DNA from: Gracilibacillus ureilyticus
GTDB taxonomy: Bacteria > Bacillota > Bacilli > Bacillales > Amphibacillaceae
NCBI RefSeq assembly: GCF_900111195.1
Contig: NZ_FOGL01000001.1
Span: forward strand, 372,001 to 436,000
Direction of reading: 5' to 3'
Length of the DNA stretch: 64,000 nucleotides
Part shown: positions 1-8,489 of the stretch, piece by piece
Position numbering within the stretch: the first letter of the stretch is position 1
Layout: each line of letters begins with the position of its first letter
Notes under the pieces: model-generated
The model's input: only the letters and a program-made list of their open reading frames with translations
What the model was told of the DNA's origin: nothing
Databases searched by the model: none
Position numbers and translations under genes: made by a program

Positions 1-188
1 GTAATAAAATAACTAAGTTGTGTTAAAAATCCAATAATTGTAGTGCTTAGTGCTAATAAATGAAGTTTAGTAAACTTTTTTTCATGTCGCTTATCCTTGA
101 TAGTGGCAGCAAATAATACTGTTGAAATAAAGTAAAGGACAAAAGCAGCATATAATAGTACACTGCTCCAAAATAATAAATCCTCCAT
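1..188 (-). CDS. resC: ResC/CcsA-family cytochrome c maturation protein, partial
   Basis: Only the first 62 or so codons are in the window; the gene runs off the left edge. The ATG at 188 follows a GGAGGG ribosome site and opens with MEDLLFWSSVLLYAAFVLYF, a hydrophobic segment (residues 4–28), followed by a basic KDKRHEKK loop and a second membrane segment. This is the usual start of ResC/CcsA, the multi-spanning partner of ResB in system II haem delivery to apocytochromes c outside the membrane. It lies 31 nt downstream of resB in the resA-resB-resC order of Bacillus. The call depends on the context as much as on the short sequence. Confidence 0.85.
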   Translation of the reverse strand, partial: MEDLLFWSSVLLYAAFVLYFISTVLFAATIKDKRHEKKFTKLHLLALSTTIIGFLTQLSYFI

Positions 189-219
189 CGGTGTGACCCT
201 CCTTCGTTTTGCATTCTTT

Positions 220-1854
220 TTATTTATCTTTGGTCACTTTATTTTCCTGGTCTTCTAACATTTCAAAATTTGTGTTTTGCATGATCTTTTCTACTTCTTT
301 ATTCATACCAAACCAATTTTTATTTGTATGGCTTGCGATGTATAAAGTCCCATTTTCTGGATGAATCCATATTCTCCGATGCTGCCAATACATGCCTTGA
401 ATAACACCTATCATAAATATAAAGGCTCCTAATCCAAGCACTGGCAGTGTAAGGTCTTTTTTAAGATTTAGCCCACTAACATCCCTTACATCAATACCTG
501 TTAATCCTATCCTGTACTGATTGGATTGGGAAGGATCAAGATTCTGCCTTATACCAATAAAACTGACTTCAGGCTCCTCTTCTCCTGGTGGATAAACAAA
601 GAACACAAATGCCGGGTTACGCGGGTAATTTGTTTGTGATCGTGGTGTCCCATCGTCATCCAGCACATAATCAGGATAATATTTGTTTATTTCAATCTTA
701 AATCCGTTATCAAAGGTATAAACCCGCTCTGGATCCGCAAAATCTACAGTAAACTCAAGCAAGGACTGCTCTTCAGGATCATCAGTTTCATGCAGTTTGA
801 ATGACATACTTTGAAACTCATTCAGTTGATATTTACTCTGATATAAAGCAAAACCATCAAACTTAATCGGTTCATTTACGATGGCAGATCCCCTTGTAAC
901 CTCTTCCAACGTCGGTTCAGATCCTATCACACCTTCTGATGTATCTTTATAAATTATTGCTTTTGTTTCATAATGTTTTGCAACAACGGTACCTTGCCGT
1001 TCCAACATTTCGCTAAATTTCGCATCTTCCTCATCATCACCGTAAGTTTCAAAGATAAAATCCTGATTCTCCACATAATATTTTTGTCCTGTACCCGGAA
1101 TTATTTCTGTTTCTCCTTCTCTCACCCATATAAATTCATCTACATACATATATGGAACAAAGTGAAGCAATGTACCAATTAAAAAAATAATAAGTCCAGT
1201 ATGATTGACATATGGGCCCCACCTTGAAAATCTACCTTTTTCTGCAAGAATATGTCCATCTTTTTCATAGATTTTGTACCGGTGTTTCTTTAAGTTGGCT
1301 TTTAAGGTATCATAATCTTTTGGACTGTATTGAGAATAGTAGCCAAACAGTTTTTGTCTTTTCAGGAAATTAATATGCCTTTTAGGATTCTGATTCTTTA
1401 GTGCTTTATACAACGGAATACCCCGGTCTAAACTTACAATAAAGATAGAAATGCCAATAAGAGCAATTAATATCATATACCACCAGGAACTGTACAATTC
1501 ATGGAAACCCAGTTGATAATATATCTGCCCGAATATTCCATACTGATCGCGATAATGTACTGCAGGTTCTACGGTTGACGGAATATAAGGACTTTGAGGG
1601 AAAATTGTTCCAATAGCAGATGCTATTAATGCTATTGCTATCAGTGAAACCCCTACTTTGATGGATGAAAAGAAATTCCATATCTTATCTACAATCGAAG
1701 TGTTTCTAGTTTTGGACCGAATCGCTCTTCCGTCATACCTCATGTTTAATAAATTAGTATTATTGTCTTTATCGAGCGGCTTTCCGCAATTATTACAAAT
1801 CGCAGTGCCACTTGAATTTTCGTATCCGCATGCCTCACACTTAATTACATTCAT
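220..1854 (-). CDS. resB: cytochrome c biogenesis protein ResB
   Basis: 544 aa. ResB and ResC form the system II complex that carries haem across the membrane and attaches it to c-type cytochromes. Residues 1–25 form a CxxC…CxxC zinc-ribbon-like head (C6, C9, C20, C23). Hydrophobic segments follow near residues 66–86, 124–143, 217–237 and 469–489, with a large extracytoplasmic region between the last two, the usual ResB layout. The ATG at 1854 has a GAGGGG site a few bases upstream. It lies between resA (25 nt upstream) and resC, so co-transcription as resABC is likely. Confidence 0.93.
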   Translation of the reverse strand: MNVIKCEACGYENSSGTAICNNCGKPLDKDNNTNLLNMRYDGRAIRSKTRNTSIVDKIWNFFSSIKVGVSLIAIALIASAIGTIFPQSPYIPSTVEPAVHYRDQYGIFGQIYYQLGFHELYSSWWYMILIALIGISIFIVSLDRGIPLYKALKNQNPKRHINFLKRQKLFGYYSQYSPKDYDTLKANLKKHRYKIYEKDGHILAEKGRFSRWGPYVNHTGLIIFLIGTLLHFVPYMYVDEFIWVREGETEIIPGTGQKYYVENQDFIFETYGDDEEDAKFSEMLERQGTVVAKHYETKAIIYKDTSEGVIGSEPTLEEVTRGSAIVNEPIKFDGFALYQSKYQLNEFQSMSFKLHETDDPEEQSLLEFTVDFADPERVYTFDNGFKIEINKYYPDYVLDDDGTPRSQTNYPRNPAFVFFVYPPGEEEPEVSFIGIRQNLDPSQSNQYRIGLTGIDVRDVSGLNLKKDLTLPVLGLGAFIFMIGVIQGMYWQHRRIWIHPENGTLYIASHTNKNWFGMNKEVEKIMQNTNFEMLEDQENKVTKDK

Positions 1855-1879
1855 AGATACCCCTCGTTATTTCGTAAAA

Positions 1880-2452
1880 TTAGCTTGGTTCAATTTTCTG
1901 TAAATATCCTTCTAACTTTTCCAAGGTTAATTCACCAATCACACGTTCTACAACTATTCCATTCTCATCAATGAAAAACGTAGTAGGAAGCGGTCTGATC
2001 CCGTATGCGTCCATCACCTGGCTGTTTTTGTCATGTAAAACAGGAAAAGTCAAATCAAACTGATCTACAAACTGGTTTATCACTAATTCTGTAGCATCAA
2101 CACTTACCGCAATGATTTCTACACCCTTATCTTTGTATTCAGGATAGAGAGACTCCATATACGGCATTTCCCGTTCACATGGTTCACAATAGGTTGCCCA
2201 GAAGTTTAGCATAACTCCTTTTCCTTTTAAATCAGAAAGCCTCAACACATCTGATTGATCCCCGTTCAAGTGAGGTAATTGAAAATCCGGTGCCTTATCA
2301 CCAATATCTAAGGTTTTATCATCAGCAAATAAATTGGAAATCACTGCAAATAACAAAGCCCCAAATAAAAGAACTAAAATAGAAGTCCGATAAATTAATC
2401 GATTTCTTTTTTTTGTTTGCTTTGATGTATTTGCTTCATCTACTTTACTCAA
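1880..2452 (-). CDS. resA: extracytoplasmic thiol-disulfide oxidoreductase ResA
   Basis: Thioredoxin-like protein that reduces the CXXCH cysteines of apocytochrome c before haem attachment. After a basic N-terminus there is one membrane anchor (about residues 23–41), then a TlpA/ResA fold with the active site WATYCEPCE (C89 and C92 in my numbering). A GTG at 2461 is also in frame but sits directly against the AGGGGGG ribosome site (2463–2469). The TTG at 2452 lies 10 nt from that site and is preferred, giving 190 aa. First gene of resABC; rluB ends 46 nt upstream, so it may be read from the rluB side or from its own promoter. Confidence 0.9.
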   Translation of the reverse strand: MSKVDEANTSKQTKKRNRLIYRTSILVLLFGALLFAVISNLFADDKTLDIGDKAPDFQLPHLNGDQSDVLRLSDLKGKGVMLNFWATYCEPCEREMPYMESLYPEYKDKGVEIIAVSVDATELVINQFVDQFDLTFPVLHDKNSQVMDAYGIRPLPTTFFIDENGIVVERVIGELTLEKLEGYLQKIEPS

Positions 2453-2507
2453 TACACTCACTCCCCCCTGGATATTTTACCATGTATATGACATGAGATT
2501 GTGACAT

Positions 2508-3239
2508 TTATTTAACAATTTTATTTGCAGACTTTATTAGCTGATCGACTTCATGTGGTGTTAATTTGCGGTATTCGCCCGGCTGCAGACCTTCTAAAGT
2601 TAGAAATCCGAATCTTTCTCGTCTTAATTTCATTACAGGATTTCCAATAGCCTCAAACATTCTCCTAATTTGACGGTTTTTACCCTGGTGCAAAATTATT
2701 TTAATGATCGCTGTTTGCTTTTTTTTATCAATTGACATGATTTTTACATGCTTAGCCTTTAAGGTATCACCATCTGAACGTATCCCTTTTTTGAACTTCT
2801 CTAAATCTTCTTTGGCAGGTATCCCCTTAGATTTGACAATATATTCTTTATCCATGCGGTATCGGGGATGTAATAGTAAATTCATGAAGTCACCGTCGTT
2901 CGTCATGATAATTAAGCCGGAAGTATCATAATCTAATCTTCCCACAGGGAAAATCCTCTCTTCCAGACCTTCAAAAAAATCAGTAACTGTTTTTCGGCCT
3001 TTATCGTCAGAAGCACTCGATATTACGCCTCTCGGTTTATATAAAAGATAATAAACAGGCTGCTCCTTTTCTATAGGAACATCGTTTACTTCTATTTCAT
3101 CCTGATTTGTAACTTTTACCCCGAGTTCTGTAACCACTTTTCCATTAACTTTTACTTGTCCACTTTCAATCAGTTTTTCTGCTTTTCTTCTTGAAGTAAT
3201 TCCACTTTTCGCAATCACCTTCTGCAGTCGTTCACTCAT
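2508..3239 (-). CDS. rluB: rRNA pseudouridine synthase RluB
   Basis: Modifies uridine in 23S rRNA (RluB/RsuA family). Residues 1–60 form an S4 RNA-binding domain beginning SERLQKVIAKSGITSRRKAE. The catalytic domain carries the family motif GRLDYDTSGL with the nucleophilic Asp near residue 103, and the tail has the usual KNRQIRRMFEAIG segment. I take the ATG at 3239 (243 aa): the in-frame TTG at 3260 lacks a ribosome site, while GAAAGAG lies about 8 nt before 3239. It lies between spmB and resA as in B. subtilis (ypuL). Confidence 0.93.
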   Translation of the reverse strand: MSERLQKVIAKSGITSRRKAEKLIESGQVKVNGKVVTELGVKVTNQDEIEVNDVPIEKEQPVYYLLYKPRGVISSASDDKGRKTVTDFFEGLEERIFPVGRLDYDTSGLIIMTNDGDFMNLLLHPRYRMDKEYIVKSKGIPAKEDLEKFKKGIRSDGDTLKAKHVKIMSIDKKKQTAIIKIILHQGKNRQIRRMFEAIGNPVMKLRRERFGFLTLEGLQPGEYRKLTPHEVDQLIKSANKIVK

Positions 3240-3298
3240 GTATTCACACTCTTTCTTCAATGTAATTTAAGTTGGTTTGAAATAAATTTTTACCCAAT

Positions 3299-3332
3299 AA
3301 TGAAAAGGAGCGCTAACACATTTGTTAACGCT
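3299..3332 (-). terminator. hairpin terminator after spmB
   Basis: Arms 3309–3317 and 3324–3332 form a 9-bp stem with one G·U pair. Read on the minus strand the stem is followed by CCTTTTCATT. It starts 2 bp beyond the spmB stop and probably separates dacB-spmAB from rluB. Confidence 0.6.
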
Positions 3333-3333
3333 T

Positions 3334-3867
3334 CTAAGCAAAAATCCACGATACTACAATTACCGATATAATTATACCAATAAAATCAGCGATAAGTCCA
3401 ACTTTAAGTGCATCCCCCATTCTTTTAATTCCTACAGCACCGAAATAAACTGTAAGAATATATAAAGTTGTGTCAGTACTTCCCTGCATCGTTGAAGCAA
3501 GTCTTCCCATGAAAGAATCCGGACCAAATGTCTGGATAATTTCTGTTGTTACACTTAATGCTGCAGTACCGGAAATAGGCCGAATAAATGCCAGTGGTGC
3601 CATTTCAGCAGGAAAGCCCACTTTCGCCAAAATTGGATCAATTAACTGAATAAATGCATCTAAAGCTCCTGAACTTCTTAAAATTGCTATAGCGACAAGC
3701 ATGCCCAGTAAAAACGGCAGAAGAGAGATAGCCATTTTCAAACCGTCTTTACCGCCTTCCACAAATAATTCATACGCCGGGAGCTTCTTCGCTGTTGCAA
3801 CAAGGAGAATAAGCAAAATAATACAGGGAATCAGCCAGATGCTAATCGTTGTGATCCATTGTATCAT
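3334..3867 (-). CDS. spmB: spore maturation protein SpmB
   Basis: 177 aa, strongly hydrophobic, of the nucleoside-recognition 'Gate' domain family. With SpmA it is needed for normal spore core dehydration in B. subtilis; the molecular activity is not established. Conserved features include LPFLLGMLVAIAILRSSGAL and the GxADTTLYILTVYFG-like segment (here GSTDTTLYILTVYFG). The ATG at 3867 overlaps the spmA stop in an ATGA, so the two are translationally coupled. A GGGAG site lies about 11 nt upstream inside spmA. It belongs to the dacB-spmA-spmB operon. Confidence 0.93.
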   Translation of the reverse strand: MIQWITTISIWLIPCIILLILLVATAKKLPAYELFVEGGKDGLKMAISLLPFLLGMLVAIAILRSSGALDAFIQLIDPILAKVGFPAEMAPLAFIRPISGTAALSVTTEIIQTFGPDSFMGRLASTMQGSTDTTLYILTVYFGAVGIKRMGDALKVGLIADFIGIIISVIVVSWIFA

Positions 3868-4454
3868 AGGGAATGTAACTCCCTTCTCTTCCTTAGAAAC
3901 TGATCAATTAATAAAGCAGAAACAGTAGTTACTACTGTAGCTATTAGAGTAGTTCCAACTATTTCAGTTGGTGCCTGTGATCCATATTGCATCCGGATAG
4001 CAATAATTTGTGTAGGAACTAAGGTGATACTTGAAGTATTAATAACTAAAAATGTAATCATCGAATTACTGGCATAGGTAGCAGAATTATTCAACTTTTT
4101 CATTTCTTCCATTGCTTTAATTCCCATCGGAGTGGCAGCATTCCCAAGACCGAATAAATTGGCACTGAAATTAGCTAAAATATAGCCCATTGCAGGATGA
4201 TCCGGGGGAATCTCAGGGAAAATCTTAGATACGACAGGCTTAAATAACCTGCTCAGTCCCCTTAGTATACCCGCTTTTTCAGCAATTCTCATCATCCCTA
4301 ACCAGAAAACCAGAACACTTGTTAATGCAATCACAAGTGTAATGGCATCATTAGCTCCTTTGAAAACAGCTTCGTTCACTTTATCCATCGTACCATTCAG
4401 CATAGCATAAATGATACCAGTACATGCCATCACTGCCCAGATGATATTAACCAT
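3864..4454 (-). CDS. spmA: spore maturation protein SpmA
   Basis: About 196 aa, hydrophobic, partner of SpmB and member of the same Gate-domain family. The segment LANFSANLFGLGNAATPMGIKAMEEM is typical. Start choice: TTG 4466, ATG 4457 and ATG 4454 are all in frame. The sequence GGTGATC, matching the distal part of the Shine–Dalgarno consensus, lies just before the two ATGs, so I take 4454. Either ATG overlaps the end of dacB (stop 4447–4449), indicating translational coupling in dacB-spmA-spmB. Confidence 0.92.
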   Translation of the reverse strand: MVNIIWAVMACTGIIYAMLNGTMDKVNEAVFKGANDAITLVIALTSVLVFWLGMMRIAEKAGILRGLSRLFKPVVSKIFPEIPPDHPAMGYILANFSANLFGLGNAATPMGIKAMEEMKKLNNSATYASNSMITFLVINTSSITLVPTQIIAIRMQYGSQAPTEIVGTTLIATVVTTVSALLIDQFLRKRRELHSL

Positions 4455-5559
4455 CATGATCACCAAATAAATGCGAGATCGCGGATAACATTCCTGACCA
4501 GAAATTATAATGATCCTCTTCTTTTTCGGTGTCTGACACCCGGTATATTGAAGTTTCCGCTATCTTCTCATCATTTAAATAATACACTTTTTTCGCAAAA
4601 TGACTGTCAATAGATGGGTCGTTTTCCGTAAGAAAGGTTTTAGTTTCGATATGCTCAAATTCACCTTCTCTTAATGGATAATAAACGTCTCTGTTAATTT
4701 CACCATGAATTACTTCGCCGGCTTTTTTTTCGAATGGGAAAATTCCTTTCGATTGTATCTCTGTTTGTGCAAAGGTCTTAAAACCCCACTCATACATCTG
4801 GATGTGGTCATTCCAATCATTCGGCCCATTTAATGTAACGGCAATGAGAGTATGACCATTTTTTTCAGCAGATGTTACTAACGTTCTTCCGGCAGCTTTT
4901 GTATAGCCTGTCTTGCCTCCATTACAATAATCGTACAGGGAAGTTAATAGTTTATTTTTATTTGCCCAGGCATAGTCACGCCCATCCGCTTTAAAAGATG
5001 TGGTCCCTGATATCTTTGCAAATGTATCATTCTCCATCGCATAACTCATTAAAAGGGCCATATCATAGGCTGTTGAATAATGAGTATCAGAGTCCAGGCC
5101 GTGTGGATTATCAAAATGTGTATTTGTCATTCCGATCCAGCTCGCTTTTTCGTTCATCAGATGGACAAAGCCTTCTTCACTGCCACCTACCTGCTCACTT
5201 ATAGCAACTGCTGCATCATTTCCTGACCTTAACATGAGCCCATATATTAGTTCTTCTAATGTAAATTGATCATCCTTTGTCAAATAGATGGAAGATCCTT
5301 CCGTACCTATGGCATGGTTACTGATTTTAACATTATCACTTAAGTCACCTGATTCAATCGCAACTATTGCTGTCATTATTTTAGTAATACTTGCGATCAG
5401 CGATTTTTCATCAGCATTTTTTTCAAATAATACTCGTCCAGTTGATTGATCAATTAAAATAGCACTGTCAGCTGATACATTAACATCTGCTTTCACTTCA
5501 AGTGCCGAAAAAACTAATGTAAAAAGTAATACAGGTATAATTATTACTTTACGCATCAT
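4447..5559 (-). CDS. dacB: sporulation D-alanyl-D-alanine carboxypeptidase DacB
   Basis: 370 aa penicillin-binding protein (PBP5* type) that trims stem peptides of spore cortex peptidoglycan. A signal peptide spans residues 1–24 (cleavage near EVKA). The three active-site motifs are S57-ITK-60, SGN at 112–114 and KTG at 216–218. The C-terminal PBP5_C region follows. ATG codons at 5559 and 5556 are both possible after a GAGGGG site. It is the first gene of dacB-spmA-spmB, an arrangement consistent with mother-cell (sigma-E) expression, although I did not identify a convincing promoter. Confidence 0.94.
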   Translation of the reverse strand: MMRKVIIIPVLLFTLVFSALEVKADVNVSADSAILIDQSTGRVLFEKNADEKSLIASITKIMTAIVAIESGDLSDNVKISNHAIGTEGSSIYLTKDDQFTLEELIYGLMLRSGNDAAVAISEQVGGSEEGFVHLMNEKASWIGMTNTHFDNPHGLDSDTHYSTAYDMALLMSYAMENDTFAKISGTTSFKADGRDYAWANKNKLLTSLYDYCNGGKTGYTKAAGRTLVTSAEKNGHTLIAVTLNGPNDWNDHIQMYEWGFKTFAQTEIQSKGIFPFEKKAGEVIHGEINRDVYYPLREGEFEHIETKTFLTENDPSIDSHFAKKVYYLNDEKIAETSIYRVSDTEKEEDHYNFWSGMLSAISHLFGDHDG

Positions 5560-5641
5560 TTCCCCTCATCTTCTCCCATCCAATGAATACAGTTTTGTAC
5601 CATTGTATGCAAGAAAGACAAGCATATTCGTCTTAAGAAGT

Positions 5642-6223
5642 TTAATTCTCTAGTTCCTGAAAACGATCAAAGAATAAATCTGCTTCCTGTTCCACATCCA
5701 TCTCATCAATTTCATCTGGTAAAGGAGGCAAATCTTCTAATGACTTCAAACCAAAGTATGTAAGAAACTCCAAAGTGGTCCCGAATAATATTGGCCGGCC
5801 TATCCCCTCCTTGCGCCCCACTTCCTCGATTAGTGCTCTCGCAATTAAGGTTTGTACCGGACGCTCACTTTTCACTCCTCTAATTTGTTCAATCTCCGTC
5901 CTTGTAATTGGTTGCAGATAGGCGATAATCGCCAATGTTTCCAACGCAGCCTGGGAAAGTTTAGATAGTGATTTTGTTTCTTTTAGTGATGTGTAATATT
6001 CACTATGTTCAGGTTTTGTTGTTAAAAACAAAGAACCTTTCGACTCTATAAGCATCATTCCTCTGCTGCTGCTTTCATAATCGAATTTTAATTCATTCAG
6101 GACATGTTCCAACATGTCTTTATCTAAATCGAGCATTTTCTGCAGTTCTCTTTTCGTTAAACCGTCATCCCCTGAGACGAAAATCAACCCTTCGGTGATT
6201 GCTTTTAATTCAGATAAGTCCAT
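5642..6223 (-). CDS. scpB: segregation and condensation protein B
   Basis: 193 aa. ScpB dimers bind ScpA and, with the SMC ATPase, form bacterial condensin, which compacts and separates chromosomes. The protein has the two winged-helix domains expected, including LSQAALETLAIIAYLQPITRTEIEQIRGV, and a C-terminal acidic tail. The start at 6223 has an AAGGTGAT ribosome site. It lies 28 nt downstream of scpA, as in nearly all Firmicutes. Confidence 0.96.
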   Translation of the reverse strand: MDLSELKAITEGLIFVSGDDGLTKRELQKMLDLDKDMLEHVLNELKFDYESSSRGMMLIESKGSLFLTTKPEHSEYYTSLKETKSLSKLSQAALETLAIIAYLQPITRTEIEQIRGVKSERPVQTLIARALIEEVGRKEGIGRPILFGTTLEFLTYFGLKSLEDLPPLPDEIDEMDVEQEADLFFDRFQELEN

Positions 6224-6251
6224 AAGAATATCACCTTCCGTTCCGCTATTA

Positions 6252-6977
6252 TTACACTTGCTTAAATATTACTAAATCTTCAAAATGTTCCTCCTGAATA
6301 CAATATATTTCATTGATTTTCATTAATTCCAATATAGCGATAAATGTAGCAACCAGATATGACTTAGAATGATTCGGTAATAACTGGTTGAATGATACAC
6401 CTGTCTTTTTATCAGAGAGAAAGTTTACAATCTCAGTCATTCTTTCTTTTATCGGTATTTCCCTTCTTTGAACGGTTGTCTCAATTGGCTGGTTCCATTT
6501 CCTTCTTTCCATAATCTTACTCATCGCTTGAATCATGTCCAGTACATCGGCAGCCCCCTCAGGAATATGGTGTGTTTCCTTCCGTTCTATATGCAACGGT
6601 GGTCTTGTCAGTACATGACTTTGTTCCATTTCACGTTCCTTTAATTGTTCTGCTGCTTCTTTATATTTCCGATACTCAATTAATCTTCTCATTAATTCCT
6701 CACGTGGGTCTTCTTCATAGTCTTCTTCTAATTCTATTGACGGATTCGGTAACAGAACTTTACTTTTCATTTCTAATAAAGTTGCTGCCATTACTAAATA
6801 TTCACTTGCAACATTCAGTTCTAATTGCTGCATTGTATGAATATATGTCATATACTGAGCCGTTATTTTCGCTACAGGAATATCATAAATATCTATTTCA
6901 TACTTATTTATTAAATGCAGCAGTAAATCTAAAGGACCCTCAAATTGATCTAACTTAACCTCATACGAAGCATTCAA
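6252..6977 (-). CDS. scpA: segregation and condensation protein A (kleisin)
   Basis: 241 aa kleisin subunit of SMC–ScpAB. The N-terminal helix motif VKLDQFEGPLDLLLHLI and the ALLEMKSKVLLP segment are diagnostic; the C-terminal winged helix contacts the SMC head. The start is a TTG at 6977, 7–8 nt from a GGGAGGT site. An ATG lying between them is out of frame and opens only a three-codon ORF. It forms an operon with scpB. In B. subtilis ribT lies upstream, as here, although the space between holds a small sporulation-type gene. Confidence 0.95.
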   Translation of the reverse strand: MNASYEVKLDQFEGPLDLLLHLINKYEIDIYDIPVAKITAQYMTYIHTMQQLELNVASEYLVMAATLLEMKSKVLLPNPSIELEEDYEEDPREELMRRLIEYRKYKEAAEQLKEREMEQSHVLTRPPLHIERKETHHIPEGAADVLDMIQAMSKIMERRKWNQPIETTVQRREIPIKERMTEIVNFLSDKKTGVSFNQLLPNHSKSYLVATFIAILELMKINEIYCIQEEHFEDLVIFKQV

Positions 6978-7148
6978 CGCATTAACCTCCCATTAATTAA
7001 ACTAGCTGCCGGCTTGAATGCCAATGAATTTTACAAAAATATCAATGTTCCTATTACATATGCCCATACTATTTCCCTGTTATTGCATACACTGTTTTCG
7101 AGAAATCAATTACAAAATTGATTCAACACTATTAGAGGAGGAATAACT

Positions 7149-7232
7149 ATGGGCTACTCTTACGGTAGTGGGTTTGCTTTGATCGTTGTCTTGTTTATTC
7201 TGTTAATAATTGTTGGTGCAGCTTGGTTTTAA
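7149..7232 (+). CDS. YjcZ-family small hydrophobic sporulation peptide (27 aa)
   Basis: A 27-codon ORF on the plus strand encoding MGYSYGSGFALIVVLFILLI and a short IVGAAWF tail. The Gly/Tyr-rich head followed by one hydrophobic stretch is typical of the YjcZ family of tiny sporulation-associated proteins. A strong GAGGAGG site lies 6–7 nt before the ATG, and a strong hairpin follows 50 nt after the stop. The function of this family is unknown. Confidence 0.85.
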   Translation: MGYSYGSGFALIVVLFILLIIVGAAWF

Positions 7233-7282
7233 TATTTGTTTAAATTAACTTTATTAATAATACCCTGTAAGTAAAAGAAAGA

Positions 7283-7318
7283 AAAGAACCTTTGCGGGAA
7301 ATTTAGCAAAGGTTCTTT
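7283..7318. terminator. bidirectional hairpin between yjcZ-like gene and ribT
   Basis: Perfect 13-bp arms 7283–7295 and 7306–7318 with a 10-nt loop. The plus-strand side is followed by CTCGTTTCTA, and the minus-strand side by a run derived from AAAAGAAAGA. It can end both the YjcZ-like gene and ribT. Confidence 0.7.
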
Positions 7319-7408
7319 CTCGTTTCTAAGGTAATTTATCAAATAGGTCGATGAGGATCCAAAAAACATGTACGTTGAGCTATGTTAACTGCACAAATCT
7401 GTCTTTTG

Positions 7409-7762
7409 CTATGATTGCTTACATTTATCTAAGAACTTTTCCGTTTGATCATTCGGTTGAACTTGAAATGATGGATAATATTCTTTTACTGCCTGCACCA
7501 TTTTTTTACCGATACCTAAATTTCTGTGTGACGGGTCAACGGTTATATGTTGCAATGTAACTAGTTTACTTTCAGAATCTACATTCACACCGACAGCCCC
7601 AAGAATATCTTCTTCCACTTTCCAAAGAAACAATTGCCAATGATCATTTGTTTCATATTCTTTTATGGTGTCCTGTAACCTTTTTACTTCCTTTTCATCA
7701 GGCATAAATGAAAGCAATCCCATTGCTATTTTTTCAAGCCTCTTTTTATAACGTATTAACAT
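7409..7762 (-). CDS. ribT: GNAT-family protein RibT
   Basis: 117 aa. The sequence begins MLIRYKKRLEKIAMGLLSFM and carries the acetyl-CoA loop R80-NLGIG-K86, the RibT branch of GNAT acetyltransferases. RibT is normally the last gene of ribDEAHT in Bacillus; its substrate is not firmly established. Here no rib gene is nearby: the next gene upstream is a 34-aa ORF and then ppiB. It was probably left behind when the riboflavin operon was lost or moved. It could share the promoter at 8008–8036. Confidence 0.88.
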   Translation of the reverse strand: MLIRYKKRLEKIAMGLLSFMPDEKEVKRLQDTIKEYETNDHWQLFLWKVEEDILGAVGVNVDSESKLVTLQHITVDPSHRNLGIGKKMVQAVKEYYPSFQVQPNDQTEKFLDKCKQS

Positions 7763-7851
7763 TTTTACCCCTCATTATTCATAGCATTCATTTACAGTTA
7801 TGCTATGTTCTGATCGATGAAGTCGTTACACTGACTAGTACCTTTTATTAA

Positions 7852-7956
7852 TTATGCATTCGGTAATACAATACCAAACCAGTAATAGCATCCCCAAATA
7901 ATCGCAAGAATTAATATTATAACAAAAAGTATCAGGTTTTTACGCTTTTCATTCAT
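7852..7956 (-). CDS. 34-aa single-span membrane peptide, unknown function
   Basis: A short ORF with a basic head (MNEKRKN), a hydrophobic span (about residues 8–30, ending WGCYYWFGIVLP) and a two-residue tail. A GAGG site lies 10 nt before the ATG, and a good sigma-A-type promoter lies 50 nt upstream. I do not recognise a family. The orderly promoter–RBS–ORF arrangement supports a real gene, but it is short enough to be fortuitous. Confidence 0.55.
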   Translation of the reverse strand: MNEKRKNLILFVIILILAIIWGCYYWFGIVLPNA

Positions 7957-8007
7957 TTCGTCTAACCTCATTTATCATGTGACAAAAAAGTTTCTTTCCT
8001 ATTGTTA

Positions 8008-8036
8008 ACAATAGTATATCGGTAACTATATGTCAA
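8008..8036 (-). promoter_or_regulatory. sigma-A-type promoter for the 34-aa ORF and ribT
   Basis: On the minus strand TTGACA (8031–8036), a 17-bp spacer and TATTGT (8008–8013). A 12-bp palindrome, ATTGTTAACAAT (8001–8012), overlaps the −10 and start region and could bind a regulator. Confidence 0.55.
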
Positions 8037-8051
8037 TCTTTTACTAATAGA

Positions 8052-8489
8052 TTAAACTTCTGTCACTCTAACTGTCTTCATTGTATCACCTTGTTTTATA
8101 CGAAGAACTGTATCCATACCTTCTGTTACTTGTCCAAATACTGTATGAACACCATCTAAATGTGGTTGTGGTTCATGAACAAGAAAGAACTGACTTCCGC
8201 CTGTATCTTTTCCAGCATGGGCCATCGAAAGTGAACCGGCAACGTGTTTATGTGGATTACCTTCTGTCTCACATTTGATGGTGTAACCAGGGCCCCCCAT
8301 ACCTGTTCCTGTCGGGTCTCCTCCTTGTGCGACAAAACCCGGAATCACACGATGGAAAATTACCCCATCGTAAAAACCGTCATTTGCAAGCTTTTCAAAA
8401 TTCGCCACAGTATTTGGAGCGGCATCCTCGTACATCTCTATTACAATCTTTTCACCATTTTCAAATTCTATCGTTGCTTGTTTCATCAT
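8052..8489 (-). CDS. ppiB: peptidyl-prolyl cis-trans isomerase PpiB (cyclophilin)
   Basis: 145 aa cytoplasmic cyclophilin that speeds proline isomerisation during protein folding. Motifs include [19 protein letters not shown] (catalytic Arg near residue 47) and [19 protein letters not shown] codons at 8489 and 8486 are both possible; the GAGGAGG site lies in the last codons of lysA and the lysA TAA overlaps the first ATG, so translation is coupled. The lysA-ppiB pairing is conserved in Bacillus. Confidence 0.95.
   Translation of the reverse strand: MMKQATIEFENGEKIVIEMYEDAAPNTVANFEKLANDGFYDGVIFHRVIPGFVAQGGDPTGTGMGGPGYTIKCETEGNPHKHVAGSLSMAHAGKDTGGSQFFLVHEPQPHLDGVHTVFGQVTEGMDTVLRIKQGDTMKTVRVTEV

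Noticed and set aside
6572-6958. Plus-strand 128-codon ORF opposite scpA
   Set aside because: Wholly antisense to scpA, no ribosome site, and Leu/His-rich composition typical of a shadow frame.
7763-8051. FMN riboswitch remaining at the ribT locus
   Set aside because: No AGGATATTC-like RFN core or matching second half was found on either strand.
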